In this document: piece by piece, positions 6,765 to 14,043 of the stretch
Numbering within the stretch: position 1 is the stretch's first letter
How the letters are laid out: the number at the start of each line of letters is the position of its first letter
From: VGEM01 sp033764265
GTDB lineage: Bacteria > Pseudomonadota > Alphaproteobacteria > Rhodospirillales > Rhodospirillaceae
Length of the DNA stretch: 17,519 nt
Assembly: GCA_033764265.1 (NCBI GenBank)
Contig: JANRJB010000247.1
Span: 1-17,519, forward strand
Reading direction: 5' to 3'
Translations under genes and position numbers: made by a program
The notes under the pieces: generated by a model
Seen by the model: only the letters and a program-made list of their open reading frames with translations
Told to the model about the DNA's origin: nothing
Database searches by the model: none

Positions 6765-8231
6765 TCAGCCTTGCGTCAGCGATTGCATTTGATCCTTGGC
6801 TGCGGCGCCCTTGAAGTGCAGGGCCCATTTGCCGCCCACGGTTGCCGCTGTGTCGGCGGCTTGGACGGCATAATTGTAGTCGTCGCACGGGAAAAACCGG
6901 CAGTGCACGCCGTCGATCACGCAATCGCGCGGACCCGCCGGCGGCACGGTCCAGTCGACCAGTGACGCCAACGACAGCTGGCCACCGCGCCAGCGCCTGA
7001 TGTCGAAACCATAGCGCCGCGCCGCCGCGCCGTGCTCGGCCAGCCAATCGTAGAACGCAAGGCATCGGGCGAACGCGCGGGCGGCGCCGTCCGTCCGCCG
7101 CAAATCGGCGAGAATCACGCCCTCGTTCACCGGCATGTGCGCCATGCCGGCAACGCTGCGGTACGTCAATCCCAGGTCGAAGCGGCCATCGAACACCGCG
7201 GCGAAATCGCGGCACAAAGCGACATCGGTGTCCAGCAGGAGCGTCGGGCCGGCCAGAGCGCCGCTGATCATCGCGGCCCGATAGGCGCGCATGCGCGAAT
7301 GCATCAGCCAATCGTCCGACACGTCGAGCCGGGCAACATGATCGATGCCCGGAAACCCGTCCCAGGTTGTGCGGGTGTCCGTTAGCACGATGACGCGAGC
7401 GGCCGGGTTCGTCCGTTTTGCCGCCATGCAGGCGGCCTGGAGCGTGCCGCGATAATCCACGGATCGCCGGTCGGCGGCGTATTGGGCCAAGAACGGATGA
7501 TCGGAGGTCGAGTCAACATGAAAGAAAACAACAGTCATGGTGTCGCTGCGCGGGATGGAATCTGAAATGGCGCGTGAAGCGGTCTGCTCCCACGAATCGC
7601 GAATGCCGGTGACGGCCGCAGGCGGTGCGGGCCGGGCGGCGGCGATGTCCGCCACCATCTTCATGTCGGCCAGAATCTCTTCGCATTGCGCGAGCAAACT
7701 TCCCTGGCCGGCGCCGCGGGCCTGCGCGACGGCGTCGGCCGTCAGCGCCGCGGCTTCGGCCCAGCGTCCGCGCTGAGCGTGGTGGAACCCGATCTGCACC
7801 AGCATCTGCGGCGCGTTTGGCCAGTGCGTCCGCGCGCGCATCAGTACGTCGATCGCCTTGTCGATTTCGCCGCGCCCGGCATGGACCTGGGCCAGGGCGG
7901 CATAGGCGTCCTTCAACTTGGCATCGATAGTCAGCGCTGCCGAAAAAGCAGCGATCGCGGCATCGCCGTCGCCGCGTCGTTGGAGGACGAGGCCAAGGTG
8001 CAATCGCGCGTCGGCGTCCGCCGGATCAAGCTGCGTCGCGCGCCGCAACCGGGCCAGGGCGTCGTCGAGGTCGCCCAGTCGCAATGCGGCCACCCCGAGG
8101 ATTGTGAACGCAGGACCTGCGCCGGGGTGCTGCTGAACCAGTTTCCGCGCCAGCGCGCGAGCCTCGGTTGCGCGCCCCTGGTTGAGCAGGCCCGCGGCCT
8201 TCGAGAGTTCCTCGGTCAGCGGCGCTTTCAC
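6765..8231 (-). CDS. TPR-glycosyltransferase fusion protein
   Basis: This 488-residue protein begins at GTG 8231, 16 bases after the YceI stop. An earlier start would overlap that gene. Residues about 1-195 are tetratricopeptide repeats, seen as repeated 34-residue helical pairs with AAFTILGVAALRLGDLDDA, ARLHLGLVLQRRGDGDAAI and DAYAALAQVHAGRGEIDKA. A linker near 200-230 leads to a GT-A-like glycosyltransferase domain (about 232-488). It starts TMTVVFFHVDST, carries a DxD metal motif at Asp334-Thr-Asp336 in LLLDTDVAL, and ends with ALHFKGAAAK (471-479), which resembles the HxxGxxK motif of GT8-type enzymes. There is no signal peptide, so it should act in the cytoplasm, possibly modifying a protein or cell-surface precursor, with the repeats binding a partner. 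The sugar donor and acceptor are unknown. It converges on the esterase gene, leaving only 11 bases between the two stops. Confidence 0.75.
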   Translation of the reverse strand: MKAPLTEELSKAAGLLNQGRATEARALARKLVQQHPGAGPAFTILGVAALRLGDLDDALARLRRATQLDPADADARLHLGLVLQRRGDGDAAIAAFSAALTIDAKLKDAYAALAQVHAGRGEIDKAIDVLMRARTHWPNAPQMLVQIGFHHAQRGRWAEAAALTADAVAQARGAGQGSLLAQCEEILADMKMVADIAAARPAPPAAVTGIRDSWEQTASRAISDSIPRSDTMTVVFFHVDSTSDHPFLAQYAADRRSVDYRGTLQAACMAAKRTNPAARVIVLTDTRTTWDGFPGIDHVARLDVSDDWLMHSRMRAYRAAMISGALAGPTLLLDTDVALCRDFAAVFDGRFDLGLTYRSVAGMAHMPVNEGVILADLRRTDGAARAFARCLAFYDWLAEHGAAARRYGFDIRRWRGGQLSLASLVDWTVPPAGPRDCVIDGVHCRFFPCDDYNYAVQAADTAATVGGKWALHFKGAAAKDQMQSLTQG

Positions 8232-8247
8232 GATACCGCAGCGAACT

Positions 8248-8916
8248 TTATTGCGCCGCGCGCGCGGCCGGCGGGCCGATGAATTCGACCTCGAGCATGA
8301 ACTCGACTTCATCGCCCACGCCCAGCGTCGTTCCGGGCGCGGGGATTCCATATGTAATGCCGAAGTCAGACCGCTTGAGCGTACCTATGGCTGAAAAGCC
8401 GATGCGCGCCTCGGGCGGGCCGCCCGGAATGCCGGCGTAGCCGCCGTTGAAGGTCGCATTCATCGCCACCGGGCGGGTCACGCCGTGCAGCAACAGATCG
8501 CCGGTCAAACGGGCTGTGGAGGGCCCGGTCAGTTCGATCCTGGTCGAACGGAACGCGATCTCAGGGTATTTGGCCGCGTCGAGGAATTGCGGTCCTTGAA
8601 TCTGTGCGTCGAAGTCGGGCTGGGCCAGCGGAAAGTCGGTCTCAAGCGAGCGCGGGTCGACCGTCGCGGTCAACGTCGCCGCGGCCGGATCGGCGGGGTC
8701 GATGGTCAGCGTGGCGTCCAGGCGGGTGAACCGCGCGGTGTAACGCGACAGCCCCAAATGATCGACCCGGAAGGTCAGGCTGGCGTGGGTCTTTTCGAGC
8801 GTGTACGCGGCCGCCGGCAATCCGGCGGTCGGCGCGGCGGCGGTGTCGGTTGCCTGAGCCGGCGCGCAGGTCATCCCGCCCGCGATCAGCGCGCCGGTGA
8901 GTGTGCGAATGAGCAT
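8248..8916 (-). CDS. Exported YceI-family protein
   Basis: This 222-residue protein is a YceI-family lipocalin-like beta barrel, a fold that binds isoprenoid or fatty-amide ligands in the periplasm. Family marks are AAYTLEKTHASLTFRVDHLG, the repeated beta pattern through RLDATLTIDP and TATVDPRSLET, FLDAAKYPEIAFRST, LTGDLLLHGVTRPV, and the closing GFSAIGTLKRSDFGITYGIP with VGDEVEF. The N-terminus MLIRTLTGALIAGGMTCAPAQA is a signal peptide. I chose the ATG at 8916 because the longer frame would need a TTG and add a non-signal leader. It follows the SRPBCC gene by 26 bases and precedes the TPR-glycosyltransferase by 16, so the three look like one transcript. YceI proteins are often linked to stress, acid or isoprenoid metabolism. 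No specific ligand can be deduced here. Confidence 0.92.
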   Translation of the reverse strand: MLIRTLTGALIAGGMTCAPAQATDTAAAPTAGLPAAAYTLEKTHASLTFRVDHLGLSRYTARFTRLDATLTIDPADPAAATLTATVDPRSLETDFPLAQPDFDAQIQGPQFLDAAKYPEIAFRSTRIELTGPSTARLTGDLLLHGVTRPVAMNATFNGGYAGIPGGPPEARIGFSAIGTLKRSDFGITYGIPAPGTTLGVGDEVEFMLEVEFIGPPAARAAQ

Positions 8917-8942
8917 GTCGGTCGTCCCCGCGCGCAATCAGG

Positions 8943-9476
8943 TCAGCGGCCAGCTTCCGCGAGCGCTTTCAGCTTGGCAAGCCCGGCCTCGAAGTCCTTG
9001 CCGACCATTCGGTCGATGTTGACGAAAATGCCGAACAGCTTGGACATAAATGGACTGGGGCCGTGCATGACCCAGTCCACCCTTGTACCGCCGGCTTCCG
9101 GCTCCAGTGCCAATTCCACGGTGTTGCGGGCTTTCATCGGCCGCGTGAACGACAGGTCGATCACTACGCGGCGCTGCGGCGTCGATTCCGTAATCTCCAT
9201 GCGCCCGGAGCCGACGTCGTTGTTGCCTTCCCAAGCGTACGCCGCGCCTGGGCCGCGCTCGGCGCCGCTCAGCGACTTTTTCATGGCGGGGTCCTTGGTC
9301 TCCCACGGCGACCAGGACGCCCAACCGCGAAAGTCGTTGATCAGCGGAAAAATCGCTTCCGCCGGCGCCGCGATCACGGTCGCGCGCGAAACGCGGAATG
9401 TGTCGGGCCGAGTCGCCGCGTAAACCAACAGACCTGCCACCGCGAGAGCCGCAACAGCGCCTAAGGTTGTCAGCAT
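8943..9476 (-). CDS. Membrane-anchored SRPBCC (polyketide cyclase-like) protein
   Basis: This 177-residue protein has an N-terminal hydrophobic segment (MLTTLGAVAALAVAGLLVYAATRP, about 1-24) acting as a signal or anchor. An SRPBCC/START-like domain follows. Typical marks are TVIAAPAEAIFPLINDFRGWASWSPW (33-58), then VDWVMHGPSPFMSKLFGIFVNIDRMVGKDFEAGLAKLKA, the long C-terminal helix that closes the ligand cavity. Such domains bind lipids or other hydrophobic ligands and rarely catalyse. GGGAGG lies seven bases upstream of the ATG at 9476. It is the first gene of the SRPBCC-YceI-TPR/glycosyltransferase group and is divergent from the EthD operon. Two consecutive genes for exported, hydrophobic-ligand-binding folds suggest a shared role in the envelope, which is inference. 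Confidence 0.88.
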   Translation of the reverse strand: MLTTLGAVAALAVAGLLVYAATRPDTFRVSRATVIAAPAEAIFPLINDFRGWASWSPWETKDPAMKKSLSGAERGPGAAYAWEGNNDVGSGRMEITESTPQRRVVIDLSFTRPMKARNTVELALEPEAGGTRVDWVMHGPSPFMSKLFGIFVNIDRMVGKDFEAGLAKLKALAEAGR

Positions 9477-9522
9477 GGTGTACCTCCCGGTGCTTTATCG
9501 CCGCTGGTTTTAGCGCAAAACA

Positions 9523-9537
9523 TTGCAACCGATGCAA
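9523..9537. promoter_or_regulatory. Inverted repeat TTGCA-N5-TGCAA in divergent gap
   Basis: TTGCAACCGATGCAA is a 5+5 base inverted repeat with a 5-base spacer, 47 bases upstream of the SRPBCC start in the roughly 200-base gap shared with the EthD operon. Its size and position suit an operator for a dimeric regulator. No regulator gene is adjacent. A -10-like TATAGT at 9634-9639 faces the EthD gene but has no good -35. Confidence 0.3.
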
Positions 9538-9662
9538 GGTCTTCGACGAACTTCAGATAAAGCTTGATTATCCAACGATTACATATGCATGCAGCCGAGG
9601 TCCTGCTAACGCGCGTACCTGGGCGCCACGCGATATAGTCGGACCCGCCTACCGTGCCGACC

Positions 9663-9670
9663 GAGGGGAG
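9663..9670 (+). promoter_or_regulatory. Ribosome binding site deciding the EthD-gene start
   Basis: GAGGGGAG lies seven bases upstream of GTG 9678. It lies inside the longer frame that opens at GTG 9654, which makes 9678 the better start. Confidence 0.7.
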
Positions 9671-9677
9671 TTCCGTT

Positions 9678-10607
9678 GTGACTGTGTTGACCGAGATCGA
9701 GAATCGCGCCGGCCTGTCGCGCGTGACTTGCGGCTGGAAAAAGAAGGACCTGCCGCTGGACTGGGTGCGCCGCTACTGGCGCGACGTCCACAGCCCGGCG
9801 ATTGCACGCCGCGCCGGCGTCTACGACTACCGGCACATGCAGTTCCATCCGGTGAACGCAAACCTGCTCGCGGCAGTGCCCGGGATTTCGTACGCCTGCC
9901 CGGCCGATCACCAGCTGATGTGGCTATCGGACGTGCGCTATCTGGACGAGGCGGCGCTTGCGCTGTTCGGAACGTCGCCCGATGGCGAGGCCAAAGCCAA
10001 CCTGCTCGGCGACATCGAGCTGATCGTCGATAAGAGCACCACTTACCGGGCGGTCGGCCGAAACGCCTGGACCTATGTCGATCGCACCGGCGCAGCCACG
10101 CCGCAAGGTCCGCAGCCGCACCCGACCTACGCGCTGTTCATCCGCCAGAAAGGCAAGGAGGCCGCGTTCCGCGCCTGCCTGCGCAGTCTGTGCGAACGCT
10201 GGGCGCGTGAGGCCGGTGTATTACGACTGCGACTCAGCCTGTTCGACGTGCCCGACATGGAAGCCGAGAAAAAAGCCGGGTATCCGATCAAGACCCATCC
10301 GGTCGAACTGCAGTATCAGGCCTGGATCGATCTGACCGTGAAGGACGAGGCGGCCGCGCGGTCGCTGGTGTCGCCAGCCGACTCCGCCGCGCTCGGCCCG
10401 CACATCAGGGAAATCCACGCCTATCCGCTGACGGTGGTGCACACCTTCGTCTACGCCGGACGGCCGACGCTGGTGGGCTTGCGTGGCTATCCGGCCTACG
10501 AGGCGATCATGGCGCTCGGCGGAAAAAACCAGATGCAATTGAGCCTGCTCAACTGGATGTACGGGCCGGTGGTCGGCCGCGGCCCGGTGGAGACGACCGG
10601 ACCATGA
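9678..10607 (+). CDS. EthD-domain protein with two ferredoxin-like halves
   Basis: This 309-residue cytoplasmic protein resembles EthD proteins, which are dimeric alpha-beta barrels found in catabolic operons. The N-terminal half contains RVTCGWKKKDLPLDWVRRYWRDVHSP (15-40), matching the EthD pattern of a long helix followed by HxP/HSP. A second similar half begins near residue 149 (PTYALFIRQKGKEAAFRACL) and continues to about 235, so the chain probably folds as a tandem barrel by itself. The tail RPTLVGLRGYPAYEAIMALGGKNQ (262-285) is an extra conserved-looking element that I cannot assign. GTG 9678 is chosen for its ribosome binding site. The stop overlaps the start of the MmgE/PrpD gene by four bases (ATGA). 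Relatives serve in ether, quinone or polyketide chemistry as auxiliary or lyase-like proteins. No defined reaction can be named here. Confidence 0.75.
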   Translation: MTVLTEIENRAGLSRVTCGWKKKDLPLDWVRRYWRDVHSPAIARRAGVYDYRHMQFHPVNANLLAAVPGISYACPADHQLMWLSDVRYLDEAALALFGTSPDGEAKANLLGDIELIVDKSTTYRAVGRNAWTYVDRTGAATPQGPQPHPTYALFIRQKGKEAAFRACLRSLCERWAREAGVLRLRLSLFDVPDMEAEKKAGYPIKTHPVELQYQAWIDLTVKDEAAARSLVSPADSAALGPHIREIHAYPLTVVHTFVYAGRPTLVGLRGYPAYEAIMALGGKNQMQLSLLNWMYGPVVGRGPVETTGP

Positions 10608-11995
10608 CGACGATACCTGCAAGCGTATCGGAACGATTGGTCGCGTTTCTGCGCGAGGGCATGGCGCGCGGCGTGCCGCCTGATGTCGCCACCGAAGCCA
10701 AGCGCCTGTTGCTGAATCAGTTGAAGGCTTCGGTCGCAGCCATCGATCATCCCGCGGTGAAGGTGATGCACGACTGGGCCGTGGCCCAGGGCCGGGTCGA
10801 CAAGCCCGCGACCGTGTTGTGGCTGGGCACGCCGGTCGCGCCGGCCCAGGCGGCGGTGGTCAATGGCGCGCTGTTCGAGGTGCTGGATTTCCACGACACC
10901 TACATTCCCTGCTTCATGCACGCGGTGTCGGGCGTGCTGCCGGCGCTGCTCGCCGCCGCCGAAGTCGGCGGTCATAGCGGCAAGCGCGTCGTCGATGCGC
11001 TGGCCCTGGGGCTGGAGGCCGAGCTGGCCGTCGCCACCATTCTGATGCCGACCGGCTACTACCGTGGCTACGTGCCGGCCGGCCTGACCGGCGGCGTCGG
11101 CGCGGCGGCGGCCTGCGCGGCGCTGGCGGGCTTAAGCGACGAGCAGACGCGCAACGCGCTCGGCATCGCCATGTGCACGGCGTTCGGGCTCTACGTATCG
11201 GTCGGCAGCGACACGCTGTCCTATATCACCGGCGCAACCGCGCGCTCGGGTTACACGGCGTTCGAACTGGCCGCCCGCGGCATGACCGCGCCGGTGACCG
11301 CCTTCGAGGGCGAGAAGGGCATGTTCGTCACCCACACCGACGAGAAACCCGACAAGATCGCCGGCGTCATGGATGGTCTGGGCCGCGATGTCACCGGCAA
11401 GTCATGGCGCATCTTCGGCCAGAGCTACAAGACCGTACCGACCGAGACCATCACCCACGCGCCGATCGAACTGGCGCTGGAGATTTTGAAGCGCGCCCGC
11501 GGCCGCGCGGTCGCTAAGATGACCTTCGGTGTGGAACAGATCGTGGTGAAGATCGTGAAAGAGCGCAACGAGCGCTTCGGACTCCCCAAGAGCGATCTCG
11601 AGGCCCGGTTCGACTTGCGTTACTGCGCGGCGGCTGCCTGGGTGCGCGGGCGCTTCACGCTCGCCGAAATGCAACGGCCCGCCTACACCGATCCGGAAAT
11701 CCTTGCCATGCGCGACAAGATCGAGCTGGTGGCTGATCCGGCGCGTAAAACGTTCGAGGGCGCTTGGCTGGAAGTAATGTTCGCCGATGGTTCGGTCGAA
11801 CGCGCAAACGTCGACAATTTCCTTGGCACGCCCGGCAACCGCATGTCCGACACGCAGCTGTCCGACGTGTTCCGCGTCACCGCCGCGGATCACATGCCGA
11901 AGGACCGCATCGAGGCACTGCTCGCGGCGGTATGGGGACTCGAGCAGGCCAAGGATGTCCGCGGCCTGATGACGCTCGCGCGGACGGGAGTTTGA
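10604..11995 (+). CDS. Divergent MmgE/PrpD-family protein
   Basis: This 463-residue protein has the MmgE/PrpD two-domain layout: a large helical domain (about 1-265 and 395-463) and a small alpha/beta lid (about 275-390). Family marks are AAVVNGALFEVLDFHDTY (83-100), HAVSGVLPALLAAAE (106-120), GVGAAAACAALAGLSDEQTRNALGIA (164-189) and ARGMTAPVTAFEGEKGMF (224-241). Characterised members are 2-methylcitrate dehydratase, cis-aconitate decarboxylase and iminodisuccinate epimerase. The stretch that in those enzymes reads like KRLHxGxAA, with an active-site lysine and histidine, is here SYITGATARSG (206-216), with neither residue. The usual DDTH is here DFHDTY. The enzyme may therefore act on a different substrate. 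It is translationally coupled to the EthD gene upstream and lies 2 bases before the hydrolase gene. Confidence 0.88.
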   Translation: MTTIPASVSERLVAFLREGMARGVPPDVATEAKRLLLNQLKASVAAIDHPAVKVMHDWAVAQGRVDKPATVLWLGTPVAPAQAAVVNGALFEVLDFHDTYIPCFMHAVSGVLPALLAAAEVGGHSGKRVVDALALGLEAELAVATILMPTGYYRGYVPAGLTGGVGAAAACAALAGLSDEQTRNALGIAMCTAFGLYVSVGSDTLSYITGATARSGYTAFELAARGMTAPVTAFEGEKGMFVTHTDEKPDKIAGVMDGLGRDVTGKSWRIFGQSYKTVPTETITHAPIELALEILKRARGRAVAKMTFGVEQIVVKIVKERNERFGLPKSDLEARFDLRYCAAAAWVRGRFTLAEMQRPAYTDPEILAMRDKIELVADPARKTFEGAWLEVMFADGSVERANVDNFLGTPGNRMSDTQLSDVFRVTAADHMPKDRIEALLAAVWGLEQAKDVRGLMTLARTGV

Positions 11996-11997
11996 CG

Positions 11998-12807
11998 ATG
12001 GCAACAGTGAAAATTCCAGGCGGCGAGACGATCTGGTTCAAGAAAACCGGGCGCGGCAAGCCGGTCTTGCAGATTCACGGATCGGCCTTCGGCCACCGCA
12101 ACTTCGAGAAAATGACGCCCTTAATGGCGGCGCATTTCGAGACCATCGATTTCGACCTGCCGGGTTACGGCGACAGCATCGGCAAGGCACGCGCCGGCGG
12201 TATCGAGGGTTTCGCGGGCGTCGTGGCCGAACTGATCGGCGCGCTGGGTTACGGTAAGGTCAACGTGCACGGCACGTCGTTCGGGGCGATGGTCGGGCTT
12301 ACGCTGGCCGCGCGACACCCCCAGGTTGTCGACAAGTTGGTGCTGAGCTGTTTCATGTGCCGCTACGATCTGGCCGCGCGCGAAATGCGCGCCACCTGGA
12401 AGCGCGCCGCCCGCGACAGCGGCATGGCCGCCGTCGCCGACTTGACGTCCGTCGCCGGCTTCGCTCGCAGCTACTACGAACGCCCTGAGGCACAGGCCCA
12501 GCTGCAGTCGATGCGCGAAGCGTTCAGCCGTAACACGCCCGAGGCGATGATAGCCGGCACCGAGAGCATCGAGCGCGCGGATTTGTCGCCGCTATTGCCG
12601 CTGGTCAAGGCGCCGACGTTTCTGATTGGCGGCGACGAGGACAACATGACGCCCTACAAGCCGGCAAAAAGCGGCGTCGGCTTCGCCCAGATCAAGCAAC
12701 TGCGCCCCGACTGGGAGATGGTCGTGCTGCCCGAGTGCGGGCACTATCTGGTGATCGAACACCCCGAAAAGGCTACCGAACTGATCGCCGATTTTCTCAA
12801 TCGCTGA
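11998..12807 (+). CDS. Alpha/beta hydrolase
   Basis: This 269-residue alpha/beta hydrolase has a complete catalytic set. The nucleophile is Ser94 in HGTSFGAMVG (91-100), the acid is probably Asp215 in GGDEDNMTP, and the histidine is His249 in PECGHYLVIEHP. The oxyanion-hole motif IHGSAFGHRNF is at 26-36. A helical cap (about 124-195) covers the site. There is no signal peptide, so it acts in the cytoplasm. GGGAG lies eight bases upstream of the ATG at 11998, and the gene starts 2 bases after the PrpD-type gene ends. The position at the end of an EthD/PrpD operon suggests hydrolysis of an ester, lactone or ring-cleavage product. A carbon-carbon hydrolase role is also possible. It does not look like BchO. 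Its end overlaps the convergent permease gene by 11 bases. Confidence 0.9.
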   Translation: MATVKIPGGETIWFKKTGRGKPVLQIHGSAFGHRNFEKMTPLMAAHFETIDFDLPGYGDSIGKARAGGIEGFAGVVAELIGALGYGKVNVHGTSFGAMVGLTLAARHPQVVDKLVLSCFMCRYDLAAREMRATWKRAARDSGMAAVADLTSVAGFARSYYERPEAQAQLQSMREAFSRNTPEAMIAGTESIERADLSPLLPLVKAPTFLIGGDEDNMTPYKPAKSGVGFAQIKQLRPDWEMVVLPECGHYLVIEHPEKATELIADFLNR

Positions 12808-13963
12808 CGGCCGGTGCCGCCGCCGGGCGGTCGAGATATCGCTCGCGGTAGATGCGGGCGAAGGCGAACACGCAGGCGATCAAGAGCGGGCTGATCAGTC
12901 CGCCGATCAGACCGTAGACCTGGAAGCCGCCCAACACGCCCAGGAACAATAGCGTGATCGGCAGCTTGGCGTGTTCGCCCACCACCATCGGGCGCAGTAC
13001 GTTGTCGACCAGGCCAACCACAACCAGCCCCCAGGCCGTCAGCCCCAGGGCCGCACCGGTCGAACCGCTTGCAAGTAGGTAGATCGCGGCCGGCGCCCAC
13101 ACCAGGGCCGCCCCGACGAACGGCACCACCGCCAGGAACGTGGCCACGAAACCCAGCAGCACGGGGAAGGGTATGCCGAAAATCGCCAACCCGACGCCGG
13201 TCAGCGTGCCCTGGGCGGTGGCCGTGATCAGGGTGCCGCGCACCATGGCGACCAGGGTGCGATCGAGCCCGGCCAGGATCAGCTGCTTGTTGTCCTCCTC
13301 CATCGGCACGAGGTCCATGACCGCGCGCACCATGCGCGGACCGTCGCGCAGGAAGAAGAACAGCGCGAACAGCAGGATCACGATTTGAAACAACACGGCG
13401 AAAAACTCGCGCACCATCGCCGCGCCGAAGGTCGTCACCCGGTTGCCCAGATCGCGCACCGTCTCGAGCGCGATGGCGCGCAAGTCCAGCTCCATCGCCT
13501 CGGCCAGGCGGTTCGCGCCGGCCCACAGCCGGTCGAGCGAAGCCGGCAGTCCGTCCTGCGAAATCGCCGCACCCAGTTCGCGTTGCGCCGCCAGCCATTC
13601 TCGCAGCGCCGGCACCGCCGCGCCGGCTTCGCGCACCACCAGCCAGACCAGCATCGTCACCGGCACGACCACGGTGACCATCACCATCAGAGTGGATAGC
13701 GCGGCCGCCGGACCGGGGCGCTTGATCGCGCGCGCTACGGCCAGGTGGGCCGGATAGGCCACCAGCGCCAGCATGACCGCGCCCAGCAGCGGCGCCAGGA
13801 ACGGCGCCAGCACGCGGAACAACTCGTAGATCAGGAAAAAGTAGACCGCGAAGAAGAAGATGAAGAACAGCCGCTCGCGGTCGGCCCCCAGCCGGTTGAG
13901 GGCGTCGTCGACCACGGTCGCTTTCGGTGCGGGAGGATTGGGCTGCGCGGACTGTTCGGTCAT
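12797..13963 (-). CDS. AI-2E family permease (PerM/YdiK type)
   Basis: This 388-residue integral membrane protein belongs to the AI-2E (PF01594) transporter family, whose members export varied small molecules or exchange ions. Hydrophobic segments lie near 32-75, 85-112, 185-205 and 245-372, with a soluble middle part (about 112-180). Family marks are FFFLRDGPRMV (202-212), PFVGAALVWAP (281-291), VDNVLRPMVVGEHAKLP (319-335) and FLGVLGGFQVYGLIGGLISPLL (340-361). I chose the ATG at 13963 because the next frame extension is a charged, arginine-rich leader overlapping the bchI side. The gene is divergent from bchI across an 80-base gap. The family name does not prove autoinducer-2 export, and no luxS-like gene is present. 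A role in pigment precursor traffic is possible only by position. Confidence 0.92.
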   Translation of the reverse strand: MTEQSAQPNPPAPKATVVDDALNRLGADRERLFFIFFFAVYFFLIYELFRVLAPFLAPLLGAVMLALVAYPAHLAVARAIKRPGPAAALSTLMVMVTVVVPVTMLVWLVVREAGAAVPALREWLAAQRELGAAISQDGLPASLDRLWAGANRLAEAMELDLRAIALETVRDLGNRVTTFGAAMVREFFAVLFQIVILLFALFFFLRDGPRMVRAVMDLVPMEEDNKQLILAGLDRTLVAMVRGTLITATAQGTLTGVGLAIFGIPFPVLLGFVATFLAVVPFVGAALVWAPAAIYLLASGSTGAALGLTAWGLVVVGLVDNVLRPMVVGEHAKLPITLLFLGVLGGFQVYGLIGGLISPLLIACVFAFARIYRERYLDRPAAAPAVSD

Positions 13964-14043
13964 GACAGACGAGGCTTTCGCGGGGCCAGAGACCTTACCA
14001 CGTACGCCGGCCCGCTTGCCACGTTGCCGCCTTCCGATGCACG

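Noticed and set aside
11998..12807. The alpha/beta hydrolase as BchO
   Set aside because: BchO is the hydrolase usually next to bchD, but this gene lies in another operon beyond the permease and does not resemble the BchO sequence as I recall it.
12797..13963. Quorum-sensing AI-2 exporter role
   Set aside because: The family name is historical and members are functionally diverse. Nothing in the window supports AI-2 synthesis or sensing.
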